A stretch of DNA of 64,000 nucleotides from Candidatus Aalborgicola bjergmarkensis (GCA_016708725.1 JADJFE010000002.1:434001-498000), one strand, 5' to 3'. Counted from the first letter of the stretch, positions 22,782-32,602 are shown. Translations and numbers: made by a program. Notes: generated by a model not told the origin, from the sequence alone.

Positions 22782-25112
22782 TTACGCAGAATAATTTGGC
22801 GGAGTTGATGAAGCCACTTTTTGTTCTATAGGCGTTCGCACCACGGGAAAAGGTGGCAACCCGGCCAGAATCTGTCGGCCATAGCCCGTGGAGCCGAGCC
22901 GGATATCACACACCGTTATCACAGCCTTATCAGTGACCGTGCGAATGCCCCGCCCGGCCCATTGGGCAAGTTTCATGGCCGCACGAGGCACCGAAATCTC
23001 GGTAAAGGGATCACGCCCCTGGGTGCTGAGCCATTCCGCCAAGGCTTCTTCAACGGGTGAAGTCGGTGGCGTAAAGGGAAGCTTATCGATCAGCACATGC
23101 TCACATAATTGTCCAGGTAGATCAATCCCTTCTCCAAACGATTGCAATCCGAAGATGATGCTGCGCGCACCGCTTGCGACGCGACGGCTATGTTCCTTGA
23201 GCAACTGGGTGCGTGAGCACTCACCCTGAACTAGAACCTGCAAAAACAAGTCGCGGGGTAGGGCTGTGTGACAGGCTTGCATCTGACGTTTGGAGGTAAA
23301 CAGCACCAACTGTCCATGGTGGTGCTCACGCAGCAGTTCGGGTAGTTTTTGACACAACTCCGCAGAAAACCCGGCACTCTTGGGTGAATGCTGCATGGCT
23401 GCGATGCGCAACTCACCTTGAATGGCGTAGTCAAACGGAGAGCTCACTACCAGGCTGCGGCGTTGAGGGAAACGATTCAGACCGCTAAGCCGATCAAAGA
23501 AGTCAAAGCTGCCGCAGGCGGTAAGCGTAGCAGAGGTGCACACGGCCGCGCTAACGCTTTTCCACAGGCCACGCGACAGGATTTGAGCTGCAGTCATGGG
23601 ACTTGCGCACAGCCAGGCATCAGGGGGATATTCACCGCCGACACCAGAGGCCCCGATTGCGCTGCCTGCACCACCCGAAACTCCCGTGCTGCCGGCACTG
23701 CTTTCCGCATACTCCATCCATTTGGCCCAGGGTACCTTGTCGTGCGTAGCCCAGGCACCAAAAAGCCGCTCCAAAGTTTCAAGTCTGGACAGGTACACGC
23801 CAAGTTCCAGGCCAGCGCGACTTTGCTCCTCGCGCTCGGTGGGGGACTTTGACTCGTCGTTCTCCAGCAAGGCCGCTGCAACACTTCCGACCACCGTGCT
23901 GAGCGAGTGGATGATGGTTGCCAACTGTGCGCACTCGTTGGCCAAATCTTCGGGGATATGGCCCTGCCGGAAACGGTGGATGGGGATTTCGGTACTGACC
24001 AAATTCGCCTGAATCCAATAGTCTTCCAGCAGGGCAAGCTTTTCTGTGCACTGCGTGATGGTTTGCGCAAAGGCCACGGGATCAAGGCGGCTAGAGGGGG
24101 GCAGGTCCCGTCCATGTCGTGGCACAACGGTGCGCAAGCTAGTTAGCAGCTTGACGCTGGTACCCAATCGGGCGCGGTACGAGAACTGATCGGTCGCGAT
24201 GCCCGGAAGGTGGTGCGCCTCATCAAATACAAACAAGGTGTTACCCGGATCTATCAGCGTACTGTCGGTTTGCAGGGTTGCCAGGATCAGGGCGTGATTG
24301 GCGACTTGCAGCGTGGCCGTAGCGGCCTGACGGCGCGCCTTGAAGAAAGCACAGCTTTTGAAATACGGGCATTGACCGCCGTTGCAAACCTGGGCATTGG
24401 CTTGCACCTGATTCCAGACCTGCGGGTCGGGCGGCAACTCCAAACTGTCGCTGTCACCATCCCATTTACCAGTGCGCAGCTGCTTGGCTACTGTCTTGAA
24501 CCACCGCATCGCCTTTGCCGTGTCACGAGGCAGGCTTCGCACGTCGTTACGGCTGTCAATCAAGGACTCCTGATACGCCTGACTTGCAATAGCGTCTTGG
24601 TCTTCCCCGTGAAGTGCACCTTCCAGGCGGCTCTCGCAGACATAGCGTCCACGCCCTTTGAGAATGTCAAAGCGTAATTCCGGGATGATTTCGCCCAGAC
24701 GGGGCAGATCTTTTTGAAACAGTTGTTCCTGCAATGCCACGGTAGCAGTCGAGACAATGACCGTTTTTTGCAGAAGTTCAGATGCCACGATGGCTGCCAA
24801 ACAGTAAGCCACCGTCTTGCCCGTACCGGTGCCTGCTTCCAGTTGTGCTAGGTTGTTGCCTGAGCGCGTCGTATCCTCAGGCGCTTTGGCGCATAGAAAG
24901 GTCAGCAGGGCTACGTGCATCATTTGGTACTGACCGGGACGGGAGATAAAACCAGGCCAGGACTTTGCCACCTCGGCGTATAAAAACTCCAACCGGGTGC
25001 GTGCCTGCTCCAGCAACGCAGGGTCTATGCCCTGGGTCTGTGCATGTGCCGGAATTTCATCATCGGACTCGCTAACCGGCAAAGCTGGCTGAGTTGGGGG
25101 AGGGACGTGCAT
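22782..25112 (-). CDS. dinG: DinG-family ATP-dependent DNA helicase (XPD-like)
   Basis: 776 residues. Motif I is EAGTGTGKTVAYCLAAI and motif II is VFDEAHHLPGI (DEAH). The iron-sulfur cluster cysteines are CESRLEG, then CNGGQCPYFKSC. The late helicase motif is AGRGIRTVTD with a preceding FGEGIDLPG. This is the 5'-3' XPD/DinG group that resolves D-loops, R-loops and G-quadruplexes. An insert rich in Gly/Ser (SAGSTGVSGGAGSAIGASGV) around residue 500 is unusual and looks like a flexible linker. No neighbour suggests a CRISPR type IV role. Confidence 0.9.
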   Translation of the reverse strand: MHVPPPTQPALPVSESDDEIPAHAQTQGIDPALLEQARTRLEFLYAEVAKSWPGFISRPGQYQMMHVALLTFLCAKAPEDTTRSGNNLAQLEAGTGTGKTVAYCLAAIVASELLQKTVIVSTATVALQEQLFQKDLPRLGEIIPELRFDILKGRGRYVCESRLEGALHGEDQDAIASQAYQESLIDSRNDVRSLPRDTAKAMRWFKTVAKQLRTGKWDGDSDSLELPPDPQVWNQVQANAQVCNGGQCPYFKSCAFFKARRQAATATLQVANHALILATLQTDSTLIDPGNTLFVFDEAHHLPGIATDQFSYRARLGTSVKLLTSLRTVVPRHGRDLPPSSRLDPVAFAQTITQCTEKLALLEDYWIQANLVSTEIPIHRFRQGHIPEDLANECAQLATIIHSLSTVVGSVAAALLENDESKSPTEREEQSRAGLELGVYLSRLETLERLFGAWATHDKVPWAKWMEYAESSAGSTGVSGGAGSAIGASGVGGEYPPDAWLCASPMTAAQILSRGLWKSVSAAVCTSATLTACGSFDFFDRLSGLNRFPQRRSLVVSSPFDYAIQGELRIAAMQHSPKSAGFSAELCQKLPELLREHHHGQLVLFTSKRQMQACHTALPRDLFLQVLVQGECSRTQLLKEHSRRVASGARSIIFGLQSFGEGIDLPGQLCEHVLIDKLPFTPPTSPVEEALAEWLSTQGRDPFTEISVPRAAMKLAQWAGRGIRTVTDKAVITVCDIRLGSTGYGRQILAGLPPFPVVRTPIEQKVASSTPPNYSA

Positions 25113-25173
25113 CTATTTATTATTGCTCATGCCTATACTCAGATTTTCTGATCCCGATTCGGGGCGCCAATCG

Positions 25174-25320
25174 CTAATGGCTTTCTGATGCCACTTTCAT
25201 TTCGGCTGTGGTCATTTCCATCGCTTTAGAAATTACGTAAGCGGGTGGAATCTTCGATGGATTTGAAACGTAACACCAATTGTCCGAAAGAACTACGGGT
25301 TCGATTTTCATTTCTATCAT
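25174..25320 (-). CDS. Possible small ORF or gene remnant, 48 aa
   Basis: The minus-strand frame from ATG 25320 encodes MIEMKIEPVVLSDNWCYVSN and PSKIPPAYVISKAMEM to a stop at 25174; the frame is open a further 11 codons upstream. The residue pattern looks protein-like, but there is no clear RBS and no family match I recognise. It is the only coding-like content in the 460-bp gap 25113-25574, which is less GC-rich than its surroundings. Confidence 0.3.
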   Translation of the reverse strand: MIEMKIEPVVLSDNWCYVSNPSKIPPAYVISKAMEMTTAEMKVASESH

Positions 25321-25437
25321 GGCCAAGGCAAGATACGCCAATTCCTGAAGTTCGTTTTAGTTTCATGTTGAAATCCTTGCACCGTTGGGGTTGAGGCCGG
25401 ATGGTGCAAGCATTGTCCCTGATTCATTTCTTTGCAT

Positions 25438-25481
25438 CAAATCAGCCTGTACCGCACGTCTGACAAGCGGGAGAAGCTATT
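25438..25481 (-). repeat. Dispersed short repeat, copy 6, upstream of the DUF1778/GNAT module
   Basis: It matches the copy at 26225-26268 in 40 of 44 bases and the same orientation. The reverse complement shows the usual agct..cccgcttgtcagacgt order. Confidence 0.75.
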
Positions 25482-25525
25482 GTTTTCATAGTTGATATGC
25501 GATGGGCTGACACGCTTGGTCACAC

Positions 25526-25554
25526 TTGGTTCATGCTGAAATTTACCGTATAGT
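25526..25554 (+). promoter_or_regulatory. Promoter of the DUF1778/GNAT module
   Basis: TTGGTT (25526-25531), 17-bp spacer, TATAGT (25549-25554), ~20 bp before the antitoxin ATG at 25575, with an RBS-like aaaggacaac between. Confidence 0.6.
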
Positions 25555-25574
25555 TTCACCCAAAGGACAACACC

Positions 25575-25856
25575 ATGCCCGCAACCATTCCCACCGCCCG
25601 TCTTGAAGCCCGTATCAGCACCGATCTTCATGCAATGCTCAGGCGCGCTGCTGAACTTCAGGGGCGCACCATGACCGATTTCGTGGTGGCCGCCGTCCAG
25701 GATGCCGCGCAACGCGCCATTGAACAGGCCGAAGTCATCCGACTTTCGTTGGCCGATCAGGAATGCTTTGCACAGGCTTTGCTGTCACCACCGCAAGCGT
25801 CACCGGCATTGGAACGCGCCTTTTCCCGTCGCAGCAAACTCTTGCGCCCGGAATGA
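25575..25856 (+). CDS. tacA: DUF1778 antitoxin (TacA-like, ribbon-helix-helix)
   Basis: 93 residues. The N-terminal ribbon-helix-helix is TARLEARISTDLHAMLRRAA and ELQGRTMTDFVVAAVQDAA; the C-terminal part (FAQALLSPPQASPALERAF) is the segment that wraps the acetyltransferase toxin in TacAT systems. Its stop overlaps the toxin ATG (ATGA). It should repress the promoter at 25526-25554 with the toxin. The toxin downstream is truncated, so its present role may be only regulatory or immunity-like. Confidence 0.9.
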   Translation: MPATIPTARLEARISTDLHAMLRRAAELQGRTMTDFVVAAVQDAAQRAIEQAEVIRLSLADQECFAQALLSPPQASPALERAFSRRSKLLRPE

Positions 25857-26278
25857 GCCTTGCTCCGTTCAAACTTGCACCACTCGCCACTGCGCACGAA
25901 CGCACTGCATTCCATTGCGATTCGGAACCGTTGAACCGCTATCTGCGTGAGCAAGTCACCCAGGATGTGCGCCGCCGAGTCGCTGCGTGTTTTGTGGCCT
26001 TGGCAAACGAAAATCGCATCGTCGGCTACTACACCCTGGCATCGTCAAGTATTCTGCTGGCCGATCTTCCAGCCGAAACGTGCAAGAGGTTGCCGCGCTA
26101 TCCGACTGTGCCAGCTGTGCGCCTGGGTCGCTTGGCAGTCGATCAGGCATTCAAGGGGCAAGGTTCTTGCCACTGGCAACGATCAAGTCATCCTCAAATG
26201 CGCCGTTTAGCATCACCTAATGCGCAAATCAGCCTGTACCGCACGACTGACAAGCGGGGACAGCTATTTATACAATAG
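25853..26278 (+). pseudogene. Truncated GNAT acetyltransferase toxin (TacT-like)
   Basis: The first ~105 residues are TacT-like (LNRYLREQVTQDVRRRVAAC, IVGYYTLASSSILLADLP, VRLGRLAVDQAFKGQG). The acetyl-CoA loop should continue GQG-x-G and be followed by the second half of the fold. Instead, after FKGQG the sequence reads SCHWQRSSHPQ and runs into a dispersed repeat, ending at 141 residues with a repeat-encoded tail. The Tyr-containing C-terminal active-site region is missing, so the toxin is probably inactive. It overlaps the antitoxin by 4 nt. Confidence 0.75.
26225..26268 (-). repeat. Dispersed short repeat, copy 7, within the tacT 3' end
   Basis: 40/44 identical to 25438-25481 and in the same orientation, so the two are direct repeats flanking the toxin-antitoxin pair. 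It supplies the C-terminal codons of the truncated toxin. Confidence 0.75.
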
Positions 26279-26407
26279 CAATTTGACACAAGGCATGCAA
26301 AGCAGCAGATGTGGTCGCAGCTGCCGCTGCTCCCACGCAGGCGCGTTACTGAGTTACCGAATCAAGCTGCGCTTGCCCTAAACTCGCGCAGTCACAAAGG
26401 AAGAATC

Positions 26408-27502
26408 ATGCTGGTTTTGGGGATTGAATCGTCTTGCGATGAAACGGGCGTGGCCCTGGTTCAGTGGCAGGAGCAAGGCCTGCCCAGGCTGCTGGCGCAC
26501 GCACTGCATAGCCAGATCGACATGCACCAGGCTTTTGGCGGGGTGGTGCCGGAGCTGGCCAGCCGTGACCACATCCGCCGGGTTGTGCCGCTGACACAAA
26601 CCGTGCTGGAGCAGTCCGGGCAAAGCCTGGCCGATATTGACGTATTTGCCTACACCCAGGGGCCAGGGCTTGCGGGTGCGCTGCTGGTCGGCGCCGGGGT
26701 GGCCTGTGCCTTGGGTGCGGCGCTGGATAAGCCGGTCCTGGGTGTTCACCACCTCGAAGGGCATCTGCTATCGCCCTTTCTCAACACCGACAAAGCGCCG
26801 GAGTTTCCTTTTGTGGCGCTATTGGTTTCGGGGGGGCACACCCAGTTGATGCGCGTCGATGGCGTGGGCCGTTATGCGCTGCTGGGGGAAAGCATTGATG
26901 ACGCTGCTGGCGAGGCGTTTGACAAATCGGCCAAGCTGATGGGGCTGGATTATCCGGGCGGAGCGGCTTTGGCACGGTTGGCGGAACAAGGCAACCCCAA
27001 CGCCTTCAAACTGCCCCGGCCCTTGTTGCACAGCGGCAACCTGGATTTTTCCTTTGCAGGGCTCAAAACCGCCGTGCTGACGCAGGTGCAAAGGATGGTG
27101 GCGCAGCACCCCCATGCTTCCAGCGTTGACCTGGGCGCGGATTTTGCCCTTCTTCCCCTGTCTCAGCGCTGTGATCTGGCCGCATCGGTCCAGGCGGCGA
27201 TTGTGGAAGTTCTCGTGAAAAAGTCGCTGGCAGCATTGCAGCAAACCCATCTGATGCGGCTGGTGGTTGCCGGTGGCGTGGGTGCCAACCGCAGTCTGCG
27301 CGAACAGCTCACGGCTGCGTGTGGCCAGCGTGGTATCCGGGTACATTACCCGGCATTGCAGTGGTGCACCGACAATGGCGCCATGATCGCCCTGGCCGCA
27401 GCGATGCGCCTGCAAGCCGGTCTGGAGCAAGCCGACAAGCGCTACGCCTTCAACGTCAAACCGCGTTGGCCGTTAGGTGATCCGGGTGACAATGGACCGT
27501 GA
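26408..27502 (+). CDS. tsaD: tRNA threonylcarbamoyladenosine synthase TsaD
   Basis: 364 residues from the ATG at 26408 (RBS aaaggaagaatc). The Kae1/Qri7/TsaD signature begins VLGIESSCDETGVAL; the metal-binding pair is in GVHHLEGHLLSP (H-x3-H) and the ATP-binding loop region is VSGGHTQLM. It transfers threonylcarbamoyl to A37 of ANN-decoding tRNAs with TsaB, TsaE and TsaC. The in-frame upstream extension to 26309 is repeat/intergenic. An RND pump operon starts 12 bp downstream. Confidence 0.97.
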   Translation: MLVLGIESSCDETGVALVQWQEQGLPRLLAHALHSQIDMHQAFGGVVPELASRDHIRRVVPLTQTVLEQSGQSLADIDVFAYTQGPGLAGALLVGAGVACALGAALDKPVLGVHHLEGHLLSPFLNTDKAPEFPFVALLVSGGHTQLMRVDGVGRYALLGESIDDAAGEAFDKSAKLMGLDYPGGAALARLAEQGNPNAFKLPRPLLHSGNLDFSFAGLKTAVLTQVQRMVAQHPHASSVDLGADFALLPLSQRCDLAASVQAAIVEVLVKKSLAALQQTHLMRLVVAGGVGANRSLREQLTAACGQRGIRVHYPALQWCTDNGAMIALAAAMRLQAGLEQADKRYAFNVKPRWPLGDPGDNGP

Positions 27503-27514
27503 GGAACAATATAC

Positions 27515-28681
27515 ATGAGGCATTCAACTACTAAATGGATAGTTGCCAGCGCAGTTATCGCTGCACTGGCATTAGCGGGTGTACGTGTACTCTTTGCACG
27601 TAGCGCGCAAAAGGCCAGCCTGGAGGCACAGCAGACCGCCGCGCAATCCCGTGCCGTGGTGGAACTCGGGCCTGGCGATCTGGTGCAGGTCCAGGTGCTG
27701 AGCTTGCAACAAGGTGTGGCCCTTTCGGGTTCAATCAAGGCCGTCAGTTCTGCCTTTGTCAAGGCGCGGGTGGCCGGTGAGCTGCAAGGCTTGACGCTGC
27801 GCGAAGGCGATCCGGTCAAGGTGGGCGATGTGCTGGCCAAAGTCGATTCCACCGAGTACCAGGCGCGGGTGAACCAAGCACAGCAACAAGCCGAAGCCGC
27901 CAAAGCACAGGTGGATATTGCCAAACGCAACTTTGACAATAACCGCTCCCTGGTGGATCGGGGTTTTATCTCAAAGACTGCTTTGGATACCTCGCTGGCC
28001 AGTTTATCTGCTGCCGAAGCCAACTATCGGGCGGCACAAGCCGGTGCGGACGTGGCCACCAAGGCGCTGGCGGACACCGTTTTGCGCGCGCCCATCACGG
28101 GCGTTGTCTCACAGCGTCTGGCACAGCCTGGTGAGCGCGTGGGGGTGGACGCACGCATCGTGGAAATCGTGGACTTGAGCCGACTTGAACTGGAAGCCAG
28201 CGTCAGCGCCGCCGATGCACCGCATGTGCGTCTTGGCCAGAATGCACAGCTCACGCTGGAAGGCGTTGCAGAGCCAGTCACAGCCAAGGTGGTGCGTATC
28301 AACCCTAGCGCTGCGGTTGGCAGCCGGGCCATGCTGGTCTATCTGGCATTGCCACCCCATCCGGGCCTGCGCCATGGTTTATTCGCCCAGGGCAGCCTGG
28401 CAACGGGTAGCACACAGGGTCTGGCTGTTCCCTTGAGTGCCGTGCGTACCGATAAACCCGAGCCTTATGTGCAGGTGGTGCGCGACGGGTTGGTACAGCA
28501 CCAGGGGGTCACCCTGGGCGCGCGTGGTGTATCGGGTGCGTCCAGTGCGTCTGGTGGCGGGCAGACCATGGTGGCACTGACGGGTGTTCCAGAGAGCGCA
28601 AGCCTGCTGGCGGGCAGTGTCGGCAGTCTGCGCGCGGGCACGCAGGTCAAACTCACGCAAAACGCACAAAACGCAAAATAA
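27515..28681 (+). CDS. RND efflux periplasmic adaptor (membrane fusion protein)
   Basis: 388 residues. The N-terminal membrane anchor (WIVASAVIAALALAGVRVLF) is followed by the HlyD/AcrA layout: a first lipoyl half (KARVAGELQGLTLREGDPVK), a coiled-coil hairpin rich in Ala and Gln (YQARVNQAQQQAEAAKAQVD), a second lipoyl half (LRAPITGVVSQRLAQPGERV) and a beta-barrel. It should bridge the RND pump at 28685 and the outer-membrane channel at 33008. The gap to the pump gene is 3 bp. Confidence 0.93.
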   Translation: MRHSTTKWIVASAVIAALALAGVRVLFARSAQKASLEAQQTAAQSRAVVELGPGDLVQVQVLSLQQGVALSGSIKAVSSAFVKARVAGELQGLTLREGDPVKVGDVLAKVDSTEYQARVNQAQQQAEAAKAQVDIAKRNFDNNRSLVDRGFISKTALDTSLASLSAAEANYRAAQAGADVATKALADTVLRAPITGVVSQRLAQPGERVGVDARIVEIVDLSRLELEASVSAADAPHVRLGQNAQLTLEGVAEPVTAKVVRINPSAAVGSRAMLVYLALPPHPGLRHGLFAQGSLATGSTQGLAVPLSAVRTDKPEPYVQVVRDGLVQHQGVTLGARGVSGASSASGGGQTMVALTGVPESASLLAGSVGSLRAGTQVKLTQNAQNAK

Positions 28682-28684
28682 CTT

Positions 28685-31600
28685 ATGTGGTTTACCCAGG
28701 TCAGTCTTAAAAACCCGGTGTTTGCCACCATGGTGATGGTGGCGCTGGTGGTGTTGGGCCTGTTCTCGCTGCAACGTTTGCAGGTGGACCAGTTCCCGAA
28801 TATTGATTTTCCCGTGGTCGTGGTGACAGCGGAATACCCTGGTGCCGGGCCGGAAATTGTCGAAAGCGAGGTTTCCAAGAAAATTGAAGAAGGCGTCAAC
28901 TCGATTGCCGGTATCAATGCGCTCACCTCACGCAGCTACGAAGGCCAATCGGTGGTCATCATCGAGTTTGACCTCAGCACGGATGGGCGCAAGGCTGCGG
29001 AAGACGTGCGCGAAAAGGTGGCTGCCGTGCGCCCTACCCTGCGTACCGAGGTCAAGGAGCCACGGGTGCTGCGCTTCGATCCCTCGTCCAGGGCTGTCTG
29101 GTCGGTTGCCGTACTACCCGATGCACCAGCCGGTGGTACACCTGCAATGAATGCCGTTGAACTGACCAACTGGGCCGAGCAAACCTTCAAACGGCGCCTG
29201 GAGAATGTGCGTGGCGTAGGCTCGGTTACTTTGGTCGGCGGAACCCGGCGTGAAATCAACATCTACCTGAAGCCCCAGGCGCTGGAGGCTTTTGGCGTAT
29301 CGCCCGATCAGGTAGTGGCCGCAGTGCGCAGCGAAACGCTGGACGTGCCGCTGGGAGCGATTCGCTCCCTGGAACAAGAGCGTGTCATCCAGATTGATGC
29401 CAGCATGCAGCGCCCGGAGGACTTTGGCAAGATCATTGTTGCGCGCAGAAACGGCACGCCAATCCGCATCGAACAGCTTGCCAGGGTGTCGGATGGCGCG
29501 CAGGAGGTCGACAGTCTGGCGCTGTACAACGGCCAGCGCACCCTGCTGCTCAACGTGCAAAAGGCGCAGGATGAAAACACGATTGCCATTGTCGACAAGC
29601 TGGAAAAAAACCTGGCCGAAATGCGCAAGCAACTGCCCCCCGGTGTGCGGCTGGAGCCCATCACCGATGGCTCACGCCAGATTCGCGTGGCGGTGAACAA
29701 TGTGCGCAAAACCCTGCTGGAAGGTGCAGCCTTAACGATACTGATCGTCTTTTTGTTTTTGAATTCCTGGCGTTCAACTGTCATTACCGGATTAACGCTG
29801 CCGATTGCCCTGATCGGCACCTTTTTGTTCATGCACATGCTGGGCTTTACCGTCAACATGATTACGCTGATGGCGCTGAGTCTGTGCGTGGGCTTGCTGA
29901 TTGACGATGCCATCGTGGTGCGCGAAAACATCGTGCGCCATGTGCAAATGGGCAAGAATGCCTTTGACGCCGCCATGGACGGCACGCGGGAAATCGGACT
30001 GGCGGTGTTGGCCACCACCCTGTCCATCGTGGCCGTTTTTTTACCGATTGGTTTCATGGGCGGCATCATCGGCAAGTTTTTTCACGAATTTGGCCTGACG
30101 ATTGTGGCGGCGGTGCTGATTTCGATGTTTGTCAGTTTTACGCTGGACCCGATGCTCTCCAGCGTCTGGCATGACCCCAGCATCGAAGCGCATGGCAAGC
30201 GGCATGCACCCGTCACCTGGTACGACAAGACCATCGGGCGCGTGACCGGCTGGTTTGACCATGCCACCGACTGGCTGATCGACGTATACCAGGGCATCCT
30301 GCAATGGGCGCTGGGGCACAAACTGGCGACCATTGGTTTGGCCCTTGGCATTTTTATTGGTAGCATTGCGCTGCTGCCACTGCTGGGAACCGAATTTGTT
30401 CCCAAGTCCGATTTCTCGGAAACCTCGCTGAATTTTTACACCCCGGTAGGCTCCTCGCTGGAAGTGACCGAAGCGCGGGCGCGGCAGGTGGAGGAAATCG
30501 TGCGCGCGTTTCCCGAAGTGCGCTACACCCTCACCACGATCAACACGGGTTCTGCTGCCGGGAAAATGTACGCCAGCATGTATATCCGCCTGGTGGACCG
30601 CAAGGACCGCAGTGTCAGTGTGGATGCCATGTCGGTACTGCTGCGCCAGCGTCTGCGCCAGGTTCCCGGCATTACCGTCACCCACGTTGGCCTGCTCGAC
30701 TCGGTAGGTGGGCAAAAGCAGATTCTGTTTTCCATCCAGGGTGCCGATACGGCTGAACTGGAACGTCTGACCGCGCTGGCCAGGGAAAAAATACAGCATA
30801 TTCCCGGTCTGGTTGACCTGGATTCCAGCATCAAGGCCAACAAGCCCACGCTGGATGTGCAGGTCAAACGCGATGTGGCCTCCGACTTGAGCCTGGGTGT
30901 GGGACAGATTGGTGCGACGCTGCGCACCCTGGTTGCCGGTCAGACGGTGACGAATTGGCGCGCCCCCGACGACCAGACCTACGATGTCAATGTACGGCTG
31001 GCACCATCGGCGCGTGACAATCCGCAGGACATGGAACTGTTGCCTTTTGTCATCGGTGCCAATGCCGATGGCAGCCCGCGCATGGTGCGCCTGAACCAGG
31101 TGGCCAAGGTGGTTGAATCGACCGGGCCGAACCAGATCAACCGGCGCGATCTGACACGCGAAGTCGCCATCAGCGGCAACGTCTCCGGGCGCTCGGCGGG
31201 CGAGGTGTCCGCCGACATCAAGGCCGCCATGGATACCATTGCCATGCCACCGGGCTACGGTTACAAGTTCAGCGGCTCGACCAAGGACATGGCCGAATCT
31301 TTCTCCTACGCCATTTCGGCGCTCATCATGGCCGTCATCTTCATCTACATGATCCTGGCCAGCCAGTTCAAGAGTTTCTTGCAGCCACTGGCGCTGATGA
31401 CCGCCTTGCCGCTAACGCTGATTGGCGTCGTGCTGGCATTGATGATGTTTAATTCAACCCTGTCGATGTTCTCGGTCATTGGCGTGGTGATGCTGATGGG
31501 GTTGGTGACCAAAAATGCCATTTTGCTGGTGGACTTTGCCATCCGGGCGCGCGAGCCGCAAGTCGATGACAACGGCCAGCCGCTGCCCGCCATGGAGCGC

Positions 31601-31879
31601 CATGCCGCGTTGCTGATGGCCGCCAAGGTGCGGCTGCGCCCCATTCTCATGACCACACTGGCAATGATTTTCGGCATGGTGCCATTGGCCTTTGCCCTGA
31701 GCGAAGGCTCTGAAATGCGCGCCCCCATGGGACAGGCCGTGATTGGCGGGGTTATTACCTCCTCGCTACTGACCCTGGTGGTGGTGCCCGTGGTCTACTG
31801 CTACATGGATGACCTTGCGCAATGGGCACGCAGGCTCTGGAGCGGGCGTAAAAATGGGCACAAAACACCTACCCGGTAA
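28685..31879 (+). CDS. RND-family inner-membrane efflux transporter
   Basis: 1064 residues, the usual HAE1-type length, with twelve membrane helices in two halves. The N-terminus MWFTQVSLKNPVFATMVMVA leads into TM1; the proton-relay aspartates are in TM4 (LCVGLLIDDAIVVRENIV). The TM10-11 region reads IGVVMLMGLVTKNAILLVDF. It exports drugs or other hydrophobic compounds with the adaptor immediately upstream. No regulator gene is adjacent. The pcm-like, rhodanese and tolC genes follow on the same strand. Confidence 0.95.
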   Translation: MWFTQVSLKNPVFATMVMVALVVLGLFSLQRLQVDQFPNIDFPVVVVTAEYPGAGPEIVESEVSKKIEEGVNSIAGINALTSRSYEGQSVVIIEFDLSTDGRKAAEDVREKVAAVRPTLRTEVKEPRVLRFDPSSRAVWSVAVLPDAPAGGTPAMNAVELTNWAEQTFKRRLENVRGVGSVTLVGGTRREINIYLKPQALEAFGVSPDQVVAAVRSETLDVPLGAIRSLEQERVIQIDASMQRPEDFGKIIVARRNGTPIRIEQLARVSDGAQEVDSLALYNGQRTLLLNVQKAQDENTIAIVDKLEKNLAEMRKQLPPGVRLEPITDGSRQIRVAVNNVRKTLLEGAALTILIVFLFLNSWRSTVITGLTLPIALIGTFLFMHMLGFTVNMITLMALSLCVGLLIDDAIVVRENIVRHVQMGKNAFDAAMDGTREIGLAVLATTLSIVAVFLPIGFMGGIIGKFFHEFGLTIVAAVLISMFVSFTLDPMLSSVWHDPSIEAHGKRHAPVTWYDKTIGRVTGWFDHATDWLIDVYQGILQWALGHKLATIGLALGIFIGSIALLPLLGTEFVPKSDFSETSLNFYTPVGSSLEVTEARARQVEEIVRAFPEVRYTLTTINTGSAAGKMYASMYIRLVDRKDRSVSVDAMSVLLRQRLRQVPGITVTHVGLLDSVGGQKQILFSIQGADTAELERLTALAREKIQHIPGLVDLDSSIKANKPTLDVQVKRDVASDLSLGVGQIGATLRTLVAGQTVTNWRAPDDQTYDVNVRLAPSARDNPQDMELLPFVIGANADGSPRMVRLNQVAKVVESTGPNQINRRDLTREVAISGNVSGRSAGEVSADIKAAMDTIAMPPGYGYKFSGSTKDMAESFSYAISALIMAVIFIYMILASQFKSFLQPLALMTALPLTLIGVVLALMMFNSTLSMFSVIGVVMLMGLVTKNAILLVDFAIRAREPQVDDNGQPLPAMERHAALLMAAKVRLRPILMTTLAMIFGMVPLAFALSEGSEMRAPMGQAVIGGVITSSLLTLVVVPVVYCYMDDLAQWARRLWSGRKNGHKTPTR

Positions 31880-31920
31880 AATCTGTAATAATCCCCAACA
31901 TACCCCATGGAGTATAAATA

Positions 31921-32598
31921 ATGAATATTGAGCTTTCACGCATGCACATGATCGAACAACAGATTCGTCCGTGGAATGTGTCTGACCCACAGATACTGGA
32001 AACATTTTCCGTGGTCAAGCGCGAGGATTTTGTTCCGCCAGCCTACCGATCCATCGCCTTTGCCGATTTGCGGATTCCCTTGCTGGGCACTCTCGAAGAG
32101 GCGCTGCAATCCGGTCACTGCATGCTGGAGCCCAAAGTGGAAGCGCGCATGCTGCAGGACCTGGCATTGCAAACCAGTGACACGGTGCTCGAAGTCGGTG
32201 CGGGCTCGGGTTATATGGCCGCGCTGATGGCAAGAAAGGCCAGGCGGGTGGTGTCACTCGAAATCGTGCCGGAGCTGGCCAGCATGGCGCGCAACAATAT
32301 CCGTCGTGCCGGTATCGACAATGTGGAGATTCGCCAGGCCGACGGAGCCAGTAGCATTGCGGCGGAAGATCGCTTCGATGCCATCGTCCTCAGCGGATCG
32401 GTCGCCGAAGTACCCGATAACCTGCTGACGCTGCTCAAACCCGATGGCCGGCTGGTCGCCATTGTTGGCCAGGAACCGATGATGCGTGCCACCTGCGTCA
32501 CCCGTATCCAGACGGACAGATTTCGCGTGTCCCAAGGCTGGGACACGGTAGCGCCACGGCTGCAGAACTTCCCGGAACCATCGCGTTTTCAATTCTGA
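31921..32598 (+). CDS. Protein-L-isoaspartate O-methyltransferase-family protein
   Basis: 225 residues. The AdoMet motif is VLEVGAGSGYMAALMA with the acidic ribose-contact VVSLEIVPEL. The N-terminal block MIEQQIRPWNVSDPQILETF is typical of the beta-proteobacterial PCMT-like proteins next to tolC. The canonical Pcm active-site region usually has a GT/S-GS-x-A pattern, while here the substrate region (LEPKVEARMLQDL) is divergent, so isoaspartate repair is not certain. It is 4 bp from the rhodanese gene. Confidence 0.85.
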   Translation: MNIELSRMHMIEQQIRPWNVSDPQILETFSVVKREDFVPPAYRSIAFADLRIPLLGTLEEALQSGHCMLEPKVEARMLQDLALQTSDTVLEVGAGSGYMAALMARKARRVVSLEIVPELASMARNNIRRAGIDNVEIRQADGASSIAAEDRFDAIVLSGSVAEVPDNLLTLLKPDGRLVAIVGQEPMMRATCVTRIQTDRFRVSQGWDTVAPRLQNFPEPSRFQF

Positions 32599-32602
32599 AC
32601 GA

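Noticed and set aside
22782..25112. DinG as part of a type IV CRISPR system
   Set aside because: No csf genes or CRISPR array nearby; the sequence is a normal housekeeping DinG-type helicase.
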